The position numbers and the translations under genes were made by a program. The notes beneath the pieces were generated by a model. That model ran no database searches and had not been told where the DNA came from. It saw only the letters and a list, made by a program, of their open reading frames with translations. Below are positions 51,462 through 60,544 of a DNA stretch of 64,000 nucleotides, one piece after another. Source of the stretch: Lachnoclostridium sp. An118 (GTDB taxonomy: Bacteria; Bacillota; Clostridia; Lachnospirales; Lachnospiraceae); NCBI RefSeq assembly GCF_002160985.1, contig NZ_NFLQ01000005.1, positions 1 through 64,000 on the forward strand, written 5' to 3'. Position 1 is the first letter of the stretch. The number at the start of each line of letters is the position of its first letter.

Positions 51462-52394
51462 TCAGATGAGCGCCTCGTAGAGAAGCACCATCAGAGGCAT
51501 CGTAACGATACAGAAGAGCACGGACATGACGTTTATCACACTGGCATATCTCGCATCCTTCCCGTGGATCTGTGACAGCTGGGTCACCATGACCGCCGCC
51601 GGCGCGCTCGTCGCCAGGAGCACGACCATCAGGATGTACTCCGCATCCTGATGCAGGCGCACCGCCCCGCTGAACACAAAGACCGCAATGGTGATGACCG
51701 GGAAGAAGACCAGACGCATAAAGCAGATAAAATACGGCCTTTTCTGCCGGAACACCCATCCCAGGTCCACATTTCCGATGATCATGCCCACCACCAGCAT
51801 GCTGGCCGGACCGATCATGCTCCCAAAGCCATCGACACACTCACCCACAATGTAGGGCAGCTGGATGCCTGTGGCAAAGAGGATAAGCCCGATGGCAATG
51901 GCAATGATGTTGGGGTTGAGAAGTATCTTTTTCCAGTCCCTCTCCTGCCCCTGGCATATGACTGACTGCCCGTGGGTCCAGATCAGGACTGTCTGCACGA
52001 TGATATAGGCGGTCGTGTAGAAGACCCACTCCTCCCCCAGAACGGCCGCCACCAGCGGCACGATCAGATTGCCCGCATTGCTGTACTCCACGGAGGCCTT
52101 TTCTATCCCGTTGAAGTGCAGCGGGCCTGCAAGGAGCCGCCCCCCGCCGATCAGGATGACGTGCACAAGGATACAGGCTCCCACCGCCAGCAGGAACCCC
52201 TTGAGCTTGTCGGTTGTAAAGTCAATCTGAAACGCATTGACGATGACGCAGGGCGAACAGATATATACCACCATATTGGAGATGATCCTGCTGTCCTCCT
52301 CTTTAAATTTTCCTGATTTCACTGTCAGAAAGCCCACCAGGCCCATGAGGAACAGGACCACGATCTGCTCTGCCAGCAGTATGCTTATCTCCAT
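51462..52394 (-). CDS. AEC-family transporter (auxin efflux carrier type)
   Basis: Ten-helix carrier of 310 residues with MEISILLAEQIVVLFLMGLVG at the start, EYSNAGNLIVPLVAAVLGEEW in the first half and LLATSAPAAVMVTQLSQIHGKDARYAS near the end, all typical of the family that exports or exchanges organic acids such as malate. ATG 52394 is chosen for fit to the family start; the ribosome site is weak. A longer frame to 52580 is antisense to the next gene. Confidence 0.9.
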   Translation of the reverse strand: MEISILLAEQIVVLFLMGLVGFLTVKSGKFKEEDSRIISNMVVYICSPCVIVNAFQIDFTTDKLKGFLLAVGACILVHVILIGGGRLLAGPLHFNGIEKASVEYSNAGNLIVPLVAAVLGEEWVFYTTAYIIVQTVLIWTHGQSVICQGQERDWKKILLNPNIIAIAIGLILFATGIQLPYIVGECVDGFGSMIGPASMLVVGMIIGNVDLGWVFRQKRPYFICFMRLVFFPVITIAVFVFSGAVRLHQDAEYILMVVLLATSAPAAVMVTQLSQIHGKDARYASVINVMSVLFCIVTMPLMVLLYEALI

Positions 52395-52434
52395 GGTGCT
52401 TTTTTCATCTCTTTTCTCCTTCGTGTCCTCTCTG

Positions 52435-54036
52435 TTACTGCTTGATCTCCGTGACTGTGTTGGCCGGCGAGCCCTCCTGGTATTCCAGGGTGATGCTGTC
52501 GCCCTCCTGATACCGGATGATATCCAGGCAGTCCGCCACGGACACGTCAAATACAGCATCAGAGCCTTCCACCATGACATAGTAGTGGGAGTTTCCGTCC
52601 ACCACCACCTGCGCCATCCGGGTTATGACTCCGGTGACTGTCAGCTTCTCAGCCACCTCCGCCTCCTCTTCTGCTTTAATGCCATTGCTCACGAGGAGCT
52701 CACGGTAATTGTCCTGGCACTGGCTGACGCTGTCGCCTATAGCCACGATCTGGTATTTCTGCACATTGACCATGGCATACTTTTTCACCAGGCCGGCATC
52801 ATCCTTCAGGGCAATAAAATAGGTGGGCTCATCCGCTATATTCAGCAGCAGCGGGAAGGTTGCCTGGTACTTGAGATTTTGTACCTGCCCCTCTGCCGAG
52901 TCCATGGCTGCCTGCTCGGTGGCGCCCTCCACCTCGTAATACTTGGTCTCCATGGTCCTCTGGTTTGCAAGGACAAACCCCACGTTGGACTGATCACCGT
53001 TGACGGAGGTCACACCCGTGTACATCCACACGTCATCGTCCATCGCAAGATAATTATATCCCTCTGTTGTCTGCAGACAGTCTCTCTGCCCCAGGATACT
53101 GTTGAAAAATCCGTGCTTCAGTGTGCCGTAGTAGTCAAAAAGGTCAACCAGAAGGTCAGCCGAGTACACTCTGTCGATCCACTGAGGCGCATCCTCCACA
53201 TCACAGGTGGTCGTCTCTCCCGTGATGGCATTGCAGAGGACTACTCTTCCTACCGTCTCCCCGCCAAAAAGGCCGATATTGAATTTTTTCACCGGGGCGA
53301 TCCAGTAGGGCACCCCCTCCTCGTCGATCTCAAAGCTCAGCTCTCCATAGATATAAGTGGGGTGAGCAAACCGCAGATGACGGTAGATATTCCGGTTAAA
53401 ATATTCGCTCGTGGAATATTTGATCCCCTCATCCAGCTTTACAAGCTCCGTGTTCTGGCTGGCCATGTCAATGAGGATGTAAGCCGGGATCCCTTCCGAC
53501 CTGTTCGTCAGCCATTTGATGGGGCTGGCGTATTTCAGCGGTGTGACTCTGACAGGACGGTCCTGGTAGTTGATCTGGCTGTAGATGTCATCCGCCTCAA
53601 ACTGGGAGACCATGTCCACCATGCTCCCCATCTTCCTGTCTCCCAGGATTTCCGCTGAATCCTTGTCAAGGAGCGGGATCTTGTCAAAGGAGAGCTCCTC
53701 TATATCTTCCGCAAAATCGCCCTCCTCCACTGTCATAAGCTGCTGATATTTCTTTGCGTTGATGACAGGGGAAGATAGCAGTGTTCCGGCCAGATATACG
53801 ATGCCCACACCCAGGATCAGTCCAAGGAAAAACTTCATAGGACGGGACTTTCTGATCTCCCCTCTCCCCAGCCGTTTTCTCGCGGCATAAGCAACCGCGA
53901 GGACCACCAGCAGGAAGAGAAGGAAAAACCAGGTGTCCGAAGAATGGATATTGACTGCCGGCAGCGCAATATAATAGTAGATACCTGCAAGAAGCACCAG
54001 CGCAATACCCAGAATGATCTTTTTACTCTTTTTCAT
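52435..54036 (-). CDS. Membrane-anchored extracytoplasmic protein of unknown function
   Basis: Protein of 533 residues with GGAGG before the ATG. Three helices (about residues 8-26, 36-52, 68-87) lead to a 440-residue domain, probably outside the cell, without cysteines for lipidation. It contains YASPIKWLTNRSEGIPAYILIDM and LRFAHPTYIYGELSFEIDEEGVPYWIAPV and an OB-like C-terminal part (LTVTGVITRMAQVVVDGNSHYYVMVEG). Similar proteins occur in clostridia under names such as CvpA or Tat-signal protein, without evidence. It sits between AEC and trkH genes; a link to potassium uptake is only positional. Confidence 0.75.
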   Translation of the reverse strand: MKKSKKIILGIALVLLAGIYYYIALPAVNIHSSDTWFFLLFLLVVLAVAYAARKRLGRGEIRKSRPMKFFLGLILGVGIVYLAGTLLSSPVINAKKYQQLMTVEEGDFAEDIEELSFDKIPLLDKDSAEILGDRKMGSMVDMVSQFEADDIYSQINYQDRPVRVTPLKYASPIKWLTNRSEGIPAYILIDMASQNTELVKLDEGIKYSTSEYFNRNIYRHLRFAHPTYIYGELSFEIDEEGVPYWIAPVKKFNIGLFGGETVGRVVLCNAITGETTTCDVEDAPQWIDRVYSADLLVDLFDYYGTLKHGFFNSILGQRDCLQTTEGYNYLAMDDDVWMYTGVTSVNGDQSNVGFVLANQRTMETKYYEVEGATEQAAMDSAEGQVQNLKYQATFPLLLNIADEPTYFIALKDDAGLVKKYAMVNVQKYQIVAIGDSVSQCQDNYRELLVSNGIKAEEEAEVAEKLTVTGVITRMAQVVVDGNSHYYVMVEGSDAVFDVSVADCLDIIRYQEGDSITLEYQEGSPANTVTEIKQ

Positions 54037-54057
54037 AATTCCTCCTTTTTGAGGGAG

Positions 54058-55500
54058 TTAGAATTTCTTTCTCCACATATATGAGAATAACATCAAAAAG
54101 GGGAATATTTCAAGCCTTCCGGCCAACATATCAATACAAAATACAAATTTTGAGAACAGGGAGTAGTCCGCAAAGCTTCCCACAGGCCCTGTCAGGTTCA
54201 GTCCCGGGCCCACATTTCCAATGGTGGTCAGGACAGAACCTACATTTGTGGTAAAGTCAAAGTTGTCCAGGGACACGAGCAGGACGGAAACAACGGCAAT
54301 GAAGCCGTAGGCCATCAGGTAGATGTACACGTTGTGGATCGTGTCCTCCCCCAGCTTTTTCCCGCTCAGGCGCACCACATTGACAGACTTGGGATGGGCC
54401 ATCTGCTTGACCTCCTTCCAGATGCTCTTCAGGGAGATCAGAAGGCGGGACACCTTGATGCCGCCTCCTGTGGATGAAGCGCAGGCTCCCACGATCATCA
54501 GAGCCGCGAGGACACTCTGGGAGAACACGGGCCAGAGGGTGTAGTCCGCCGTAGCGTAGCCGGTGGTGGTGATGATGGAGGCCACCTGGAAGGCCGCATA
54601 GCGGAATGCCTCCAGGGCGGAGCCGTACAGGTGGCAGGTGTTGGCGGTAATGGCCGCGATAGCGCCGCCGATGATCACCAGGTAGGCTCTCAGCTCCTCG
54701 TTTGTGAAGACCGGCCTGAAAGCCCTGAGGGCCAGGAAAAAGTACAGGTTGAAATTGATGCCGAACAAGATCATAAACACAGTGATGACCCCGTCCAGGT
54801 AGGCACTGTCAAAATGTCCCACACTGTCCGCATAGTTGGAGAATCCGCCGGTGCCCGCTGTGCCGAAGGCGTGGAGCAGCGAGTCAAAAAGATCCATGCC
54901 CCCCAGCATCAAAAGAACGACGAGGACCACCGTTAGCACAAAATACATGCCGTACAGTATCTGGGCCGTCTCTCTGGCTTTGGGTACCAGCTTATCCTTC
55001 TCCGGCCCGGGCACCTCGGCTCTCATCAAATGGATGGAGCTCTGTTTGTCCAGGTTCGTCAGCACCATGACAAAGACGAGCACGCCCATGCCTCCCACCC
55101 AGTGGGTAAAGCTCCGCCAGAAAGTCATACAGTGGGGCAGCACCTCCACATCCCTCAGGATAGTGGAGCCTGTCGTTGTAAATCCGGACACAGTCTCGAA
55201 GAACGCGTCCATATAGTTTGGTATGGAGCCGGACAGGAAAAAGGGCAGGGCCCCGAAGAGGGACCAGAGTATCCAGGCCGAGGACACGATAAACAGCCCG
55301 TCTTTCCCATAAAGCCCTGGATTTTGCGGCTTTTTCAGGCCTGTCAGGAGAAAGAACACAAACAGGACCGCCGCCGTGACAACAAACCAGACCGCACAGG
55401 TCTCCCCGTAAATCAGTCCCACAAAGGCCGGGAGCAGAAGCAAAAGAGCCTCTACCCCCATCATTTTTCCAAGGATATGTAAAATCATTTTTTTGTTCAT
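54058..55500 (-). CDS. trkH: Potassium uptake protein, TrkH/KtrB family
   Basis: Pore subunit of a K+ uptake system, 480 residues. It shows four pore-loop repeats with selectivity Gly: SGFTTTGSTIL, GTAGTGGFSNYADS, ITTTGYATADY and TIGNVGPGLN, as in TrkH. AGAGGT precedes ATG 55500. TrkA is encoded 12 bp upstream, so the pair forms one complex, TrkA gating TrkH in response to NAD(H)/nucleotides. Confidence 0.96.
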   Translation of the reverse strand: MNKKMILHILGKMMGVEALLLLLPAFVGLIYGETCAVWFVVTAAVLFVFFLLTGLKKPQNPGLYGKDGLFIVSSAWILWSLFGALPFFLSGSIPNYMDAFFETVSGFTTTGSTILRDVEVLPHCMTFWRSFTHWVGGMGVLVFVMVLTNLDKQSSIHLMRAEVPGPEKDKLVPKARETAQILYGMYFVLTVVLVVLLMLGGMDLFDSLLHAFGTAGTGGFSNYADSVGHFDSAYLDGVITVFMILFGINFNLYFFLALRAFRPVFTNEELRAYLVIIGGAIAAITANTCHLYGSALEAFRYAAFQVASIITTTGYATADYTLWPVFSQSVLAALMIVGACASSTGGGIKVSRLLISLKSIWKEVKQMAHPKSVNVVRLSGKKLGEDTIHNVYIYLMAYGFIAVVSVLLVSLDNFDFTTNVGSVLTTIGNVGPGLNLTGPVGSFADYSLFSKFVFCIDMLAGRLEIFPFLMLFSYMWRKKF

Positions 55501-55512
55501 ATCTGTCTACCT

Positions 55513-56874
55513 CTATCTGCGAAACATCTCTCTTAAGTCCTCTGTCCCGCGCTCTGTCGTGACAATGACAACACTGTCCCCCACCTGTATCCGGTCATCT
55601 CCTCCGGGAATGATGATCCTTCCCTTCCGCCCGATGCAGGCGATCAGATACTCCGGCTTTGTGGGAAGCTCTTTGAGCGGCACGTCCGTGTACTCGCACT
55701 CCTGGCGGATCAGGAACTCAAGGGCCTCCACCTTGCCCTCCACAAGACGGTACAGGGTCTCCACATTGGCGCTCTTGATGGATTTCCTCCTGGCCCGCAC
55801 ATAGCTCAGGATGGCATCCGCCGTCACGCTCTTGGCGGACACGATGCTGTCGATGCCCAGCCCCTCCACCATCTGCGCCCGGGAATCCTCGTTGACCTTT
55901 GCGACGATCTTCGGCACGTTCTGGGTCCTGGCAAACAGCGCCATGATAATGTTCTCCTCATCCATCCCGGTCAGCGCCACCAGTGCGTCCGCACTTTCGA
56001 TCCCCTCCTCCAGGAGAAGGTCGTGGTCGGTGGCATCTCCGTGGATGATGGTTGCTTCGGGGAGGAGCTCTGTCAGCTTTTCGCACCTTGCATAGTCCTT
56101 TTCGATGATCTTCACATGCATCCTGCTATGCTGCAGCTGGTGGGCCAGGTAGTAGCTGACACCTCCCCCGCCGCAGATGAGGACGTTCTTGACCTTCCCT
56201 GTCCTCTTGCCCAGGGCGTTGAAGAAGTTCTCAAGCTCTCTGTGGGTGGCTGCAATGTGGATGCGGTCGCCCTCCTCAAGGACTGTGTCACCGTTGGGGA
56301 TGAAGACCTCTTTGCCTCTGCGCACGGCACAGACAAGGATACGGATCTGGTATTTTCTGTATATATCTGCCAGGGACAGGTCCTTCAGCCTGCTGTCAGC
56401 GCGCACGCAGAATTCGACAAGCTCCACTCTTCCCTTTACAAACGTCTCCACTTTACTTGTGTCCGGAAAGAGCAGCACCCTGGCGATCTCGTGGGACACA
56501 GCCAGCTCCGGATTGACTGCCATGCTCAGATGCAGGTCCTCTTTCAGGAGTCCTATCTGACGGTAATAAACAGGATTTCTGACCCTCGCAATTGTGTGCT
56601 TTGCCCCCAGTCTCTTCGCCAGCAGACAGCTCAGCATATTGAGCTCGTCTGTGGATGCACAGGCAATGACCAGGTCAGCGTGAGGCACGTCCGCCTCCTT
56701 CTGCACCTCCACATTCGCGCCGTCACCTGTGATGCAGAAAATATCCATCCGGTTCAGCGCCTCTTTCAGCTTTCCCGCGTTCTGGTCGATCAATACGATA
56801 TCATAATCCTCTTCAGACAACTGGGCGCACAGCTTATGCCCTACCTTTCCGTCGCCAATGATAACTATCTTCAC
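55513..56874 (-). CDS. trkA: Trk potassium system regulatory subunit TrkA
   Basis: Cytosolic regulator of 453 residues with two RCK repeats. Each has a Rossmann motif: GDGKVGHKLCAQLSEEDYD with Asp at the end of strand 2 in the first and CGGGGVSYYLAHQLQ in the second, followed by TrkA_C domains (VKGRVELVEFCVRADS; VEGKVEALEFLIRQECEY). Start GTG 56874, nine bases after AGAGG. Co-transcribed with trkH. Confidence 0.96.
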   Translation of the reverse strand: MKIVIIGDGKVGHKLCAQLSEEDYDIVLIDQNAGKLKEALNRMDIFCITGDGANVEVQKEADVPHADLVIACASTDELNMLSCLLAKRLGAKHTIARVRNPVYYRQIGLLKEDLHLSMAVNPELAVSHEIARVLLFPDTSKVETFVKGRVELVEFCVRADSRLKDLSLADIYRKYQIRILVCAVRRGKEVFIPNGDTVLEEGDRIHIAATHRELENFFNALGKRTGKVKNVLICGGGGVSYYLAHQLQHSRMHVKIIEKDYARCEKLTELLPEATIIHGDATDHDLLLEEGIESADALVALTGMDEENIIMALFARTQNVPKIVAKVNEDSRAQMVEGLGIDSIVSAKSVTADAILSYVRARRKSIKSANVETLYRLVEGKVEALEFLIRQECEYTDVPLKELPTKPEYLIACIGRKGRIIIPGGDDRIQVGDSVVIVTTERGTEDLREMFRR

Positions 56875-56990
56875 CTTTTTATACCTCTTTTTCCCATATT
56901 CTCTTTAGAACTTCTGTACATTTCCGATATACAGCAACAGGATTATAGCACTTTTGTATCTGCTCTGCAATACGGAAACAGGCATGAAAA

Positions 56991-57025
56991 GGGCGGCATA
57001 CATCACAAAAAAGTGTATGCCGCCC
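56991..57025 (-). terminator. Terminator of the EF-G paralogue gene
   Basis: GGGCGGCATACA (56991-57002) and TGTATGCCGCCC (57014-57025) form a perfect 12-bp stem; on minus TTTTCATGCC follows. Confidence 0.85.
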
Positions 57026-57105
57026 CGGCCTCTTTTTGTGCTATTTTCACACCTGCATTTTATCTATGATTTCGCGGAAAAGCTTCTATAGATAAGAGCG
57101 TGTTC

Positions 57106-59181
57106 TTATTCCTCCGCTGCCCTCTTGGCGATCTCCGCCTCCTGCACATCGTGAGGTGCCTGCTCATAGCGCGCGAAGGCGTACTCGTATGTGCCACGTC
57201 CGCCGGTCATGGAGCGGAGGGTGGTGCAGTAGCCGAACATGCCTGTCATGGGCACATCCGCCTCGATGACCTGGCGTCCGCCGCTGACCGGGTTCATGCC
57301 CAGCACCCGGCCTCTCCTCTTGTTCAGGTCCCCCATGATATCTCCTGTGTACTCGTCAGGCACAGTGACCTTCACAGACGCGATGGGCTCGAGAAGGATG
57401 GGGTCCGCCTCCAGGAACCCCTTCTTGAAGGCCTGGATGGTGGCTGTCTTAAAGGCCATCTCAGAGGAATCCACCGGATGATAGGAGCCGTCGTAGAGCA
57501 CCGCCTTGACACCCACTACCGGGTAGCCGGCCAGCGGCCCCTTCTGCACGGACTCCTGGAGTCCTTTCTCCACAGCCGGGAAATAGTTTTTCGGCACAGC
57601 GCCTCCCACAACCTCCTCTGCGAATTCATAAGGCGTTTCCAGATCCCCGGAGGGCTCAAAGCGCATCTTTACATGTCCGTACTGGCCGTGTCCGCCGGTC
57701 TGCTTCTTGTACTTGGAATCCACGTCTGATTTCTTTCGGATGGTCTCCCGGAAGGCAACCTTGGGAGTCTCCAGGAGGATTTCGCATTTATATCTGGAGA
57801 ACAGCTTGCTGGCTGTGATCTCCAGGTGCTGGTCTCCCATGCCGTAGAGGAGGCTCTGCCTGTTCTCACTGTCGTTGACAGCCTTCAGCGTCACATCCTC
57901 GGCCATCATCCTCTGGAGAGCCTGGGACACCTTGTCCTCATCGCCTTTATTTTTTACCACATACTTCATATATGTATAGGGCTTGGAGTAGTCTGTCTTG
58001 CTGTACACAACCTGGGTTGTCTTGGAGGAGAGGGTATCTCCCGTCTGGGTGTTCGGCAGCTTGGCGATAGCACCGATGTCACCCGCGAACATCTCGCTCA
58101 CCTCCACAGGCTTGTTGCCGTTCATCGTGTAGATCTTGCCCAGCTTCACCTCTGTGTCTGATGCGGTGTTGTAGAGCGTGTCATCCCCCTTCAGCACGCC
58201 GGAGCATACTTTAATGAAGGAATATTTTCCGATAAACGGGTCTACCATGGTCTTGAACACGTAAGCACTCTTAGCGGCGGAGAAATTGTAGTCCGCCTCG
58301 AATATCTCGTTTGTCGTCCTGTTCAGGCCGGCACATTTCCTGCAGTCCGGGCTGGGGAAGAAACGGACGATATCGGACAGAAGGTTGGCAACGCCCTGGG
58401 CCTGGATGTTGGAGCCCATAGCCACCGGAACGATATCCCCGTCCATGACCTCCGTGCGCATGGCGGCCCGGATCTCCTCCACGGAGAACTCCTCGCCCGC
58501 AAAGTACCGCTCCATGAACTCCTCGCTTGTCTCCGCCACGGCCTCCAGAAGCTTTTCCCTGTAAATCTCCAGGTTGGGCTTACAGTAGTCCGGGATCTCG
58601 CACTCCTCCCTCTGACCGATGCCTGTGTAGCGGCGTCCGGCGTTCTTGATGACATTGACATAACCTACCAGCTTCTCGTTCTCGCGGATGGGCTGGAAGT
58701 GGGGTGCGATCACCTTGCCGTACCGGTCTGTGAGCTGCTGCACGACCTCGCGGAAGCTGGCATCGTCCACGTCCATCTCTGTCACATAGACCATGCGGGG
58801 CAGGTTATACTTGTCACACAGCTCCCAGGCCTTCTCCGTGCCGACCTCCACGCCGGCCTTGCCGGAAACCACGATGACCGCCGCGTCCGCCGCGCTGACT
58901 GCCTCCTCTACTTCGCCCACAAAATCAAAGTATCCCGGCGTGTCCAGGACATTGATCTTGGCTTTCTCCCACTCGATGGGCACCAGTGTCGTACTGATTG
59001 AAAATTTACGTTTCTGCTCCTCTTTATCAAAATCGCTGATGGTGTTGCCGTCCGTCACCTTTCCCATGCGGCTGATAGCACCGGAGACGTAAGCCATAGC
59101 CTCCACAAGGCTTGTCTTTCCGCTTCCCCCATGTCCCAAAAGGACCACGTTTCTGATTTCGTCCGTTCTGTAAACCTTCAT
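57106..59181 (-). CDS. Elongation factor G-like GTPase (EF-G2/FusA2 type)
   Basis: Translational GTPase paralogue of 691 residues with all five EF-G domains. G1 is GHGGSGKTS. The G3 motif reads DTPGYFDF, with Tyr in place of the catalytic His of DTPGHVDF, and the guanine-recognition NKxD is TEMD. Domain IV has HGQYGHVKMRFEP and domain V DLNKRRGRVLGM. These changes mark the EF-G2-like subfamily rather than the true elongation factor, which must be elsewhere. Its role in the cell is not established; ribosome rescue or stress translation is possible. Confidence 0.93.
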   Translation of the reverse strand: MKVYRTDEIRNVVLLGHGGSGKTSLVEAMAYVSGAISRMGKVTDGNTISDFDKEEQKRKFSISTTLVPIEWEKAKINVLDTPGYFDFVGEVEEAVSAADAAVIVVSGKAGVEVGTEKAWELCDKYNLPRMVYVTEMDVDDASFREVVQQLTDRYGKVIAPHFQPIRENEKLVGYVNVIKNAGRRYTGIGQREECEIPDYCKPNLEIYREKLLEAVAETSEEFMERYFAGEEFSVEEIRAAMRTEVMDGDIVPVAMGSNIQAQGVANLLSDIVRFFPSPDCRKCAGLNRTTNEIFEADYNFSAAKSAYVFKTMVDPFIGKYSFIKVCSGVLKGDDTLYNTASDTEVKLGKIYTMNGNKPVEVSEMFAGDIGAIAKLPNTQTGDTLSSKTTQVVYSKTDYSKPYTYMKYVVKNKGDEDKVSQALQRMMAEDVTLKAVNDSENRQSLLYGMGDQHLEITASKLFSRYKCEILLETPKVAFRETIRKKSDVDSKYKKQTGGHGQYGHVKMRFEPSGDLETPYEFAEEVVGGAVPKNYFPAVEKGLQESVQKGPLAGYPVVGVKAVLYDGSYHPVDSSEMAFKTATIQAFKKGFLEADPILLEPIASVKVTVPDEYTGDIMGDLNKRRGRVLGMNPVSGGRQVIEADVPMTGMFGYCTTLRSMTGGRGTYEYAFARYEQAPHDVQEAEIAKRAAEE

Positions 59182-59219
59182 ATAGCTGCCTCCTTGCGTT
59201 TGTAAAATCTCATGTGTAT

Positions 59220-59248
59220 ATTGTACTAAAAATTTTCTGATTTTACAA
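59220..59248 (-). promoter_or_regulatory. Promoter of the EF-G paralogue gene
   Basis: On minus, TTGTAA (59243-59248), 17 bp, TACAAT (59220-59225); leader of about 30 nt. Confidence 0.7.
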
Positions 59249-59283
59249 CTCTTTCATGCAAGTTTTACAAATTCAACACTCTT

Positions 59284-59312
59284 TTGACAACTTCTGTCAA
59301 TCGTAGTAGAAT
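59284..59312 (+). promoter_or_regulatory. Promoter of tyrA-aroA
   Basis: TTGACA (59284-59289), 17 bp, TAGAAT (59307-59312). Leader of about 120 nt; I found no attenuator in it. Confidence 0.75.
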
Positions 59313-59440
59313 TTTTACCAGACGGCCGCTTTTATACCCTGTTTTATACCTTATTATATAAGGAATATTTAAGGGACATTTTCCCACAGGGCAGGGGAAA
59401 CCAGCGCGGCTGCAGCATAGAGAGAGGAATTTGACAGGAC

Positions 59441-60544
59441 ATGGATCAGAAAAAGAAAATCGGTTTTATCGGGCTTGGACTCATAGGCGGCTCCATCGCA
59501 AAGGCCATCCGGCAGTACTACCCCGACTACACCATCACAGCATTTGACAAAAACAAGGAGACGCTGGCGCTGGCCACCCAGGAGTCGGTCATCGACGTGG
59601 CAGCCACCCACATTGACGACAGCTTCCGGGGATGCAGCTGTATTTTCCTGTGCGCCCCCGTCTCCTACAACAACGCCTACTTAAAGCAGGTCTCCCAGTT
59701 CCTTGACGATGACTGCATCCTGACAGACGTGGGCAGTGTGAAGACAAGCATCCACAGGGAGGTGGAACGGATCGGGCTTGGAAAATATTTTATCGGCGGA
59801 CACCCCATGGCCGGCTCGGAGAAGAGCGGCTACGCCAACTCCAAGGCCATGCTCATCGAGAACGCCTACTATATTCTTACCCCCACGGAGGAAGTGGCCC
59901 CGGAAAAGGTGTCGGCTTTTGAGACATTTATCGAAAGTCTGCGGGCCCTCCCCGTTGTGTTGGACTACCGGCAGCATGATCAGATCACCGGCACCATCAG
60001 CCATCTGCCCCACATCATCGCCGCCAGCCTGGTGTGCCTGGTGAGGGACACAGACACGAAGGACGAGCTGATGAAGCAGCTGGCAGCGGGGGGATTCAAG
60101 GATATCACGCGCATTGCCTCCTCCTCCCCCACCATGTGGCAGCATATCTGCCTGAACAACCACGAGAATATTTCCCACATACTCCAGCGCTATATTGATA
60201 TGCTGACAGAGGCAAAAGCGGCAGTGGACAACGAGGACGCCCAGGCACTGTACCAGCTCTTTGACAGCTCCAGGAGCTACCGCAACTCCATCCCGGGCGG
60301 CTCCTCCGGCCCTATCAAGAAGGTGTTTGCCGTTTACTGCGACATTATCGACGAGGCAGGCGGAATTGCCACCATCGCCACCATCCTTGCGTCCAACAAC
60401 ATCAACATCAAGAATATAGGTATCGTGCACAACAGAGAATTTGAAGAAGGGGTTCTGCGGATCGAGTTCTACGACGACGCCTCCTCCCGGAAGGCGGCTG
60501 AGCTTCTGCAGAAATACAGGTATATCGTCTATGAGAGACAGTAG
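59441..60544 (+). CDS. tyrA: Prephenate dehydrogenase with ACT domain
   Basis: Converts prephenate to 4-hydroxyphenylpyruvate on the way to tyrosine. The 367-residue protein has the NAD motif GFIGLGLIGGSIAKAIR at the N-terminus, the active-site GGHPMAGSEKSGYANS, and SHLPHIIAASLV. Residues 295-367 are an ACT regulatory domain (VYCDIIDEAGGIATIATILASNNINIKNIG), so feedback inhibition by an aromatic amino acid is likely. It overlaps aroA by 14 nt. Confidence 0.95.
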   Translation: MDQKKKIGFIGLGLIGGSIAKAIRQYYPDYTITAFDKNKETLALATQESVIDVAATHIDDSFRGCSCIFLCAPVSYNNAYLKQVSQFLDDDCILTDVGSVKTSIHREVERIGLGKYFIGGHPMAGSEKSGYANSKAMLIENAYYILTPTEEVAPEKVSAFETFIESLRALPVVLDYRQHDQITGTISHLPHIIAASLVCLVRDTDTKDELMKQLAAGGFKDITRIASSSPTMWQHICLNNHENISHILQRYIDMLTEAKAAVDNEDAQALYQLFDSSRSYRNSIPGGSSGPIKKVFAVYCDIIDEAGGIATIATILASNNINIKNIGIVHNREFEEGVLRIEFYDDASSRKAAELLQKYRYIVYERQ

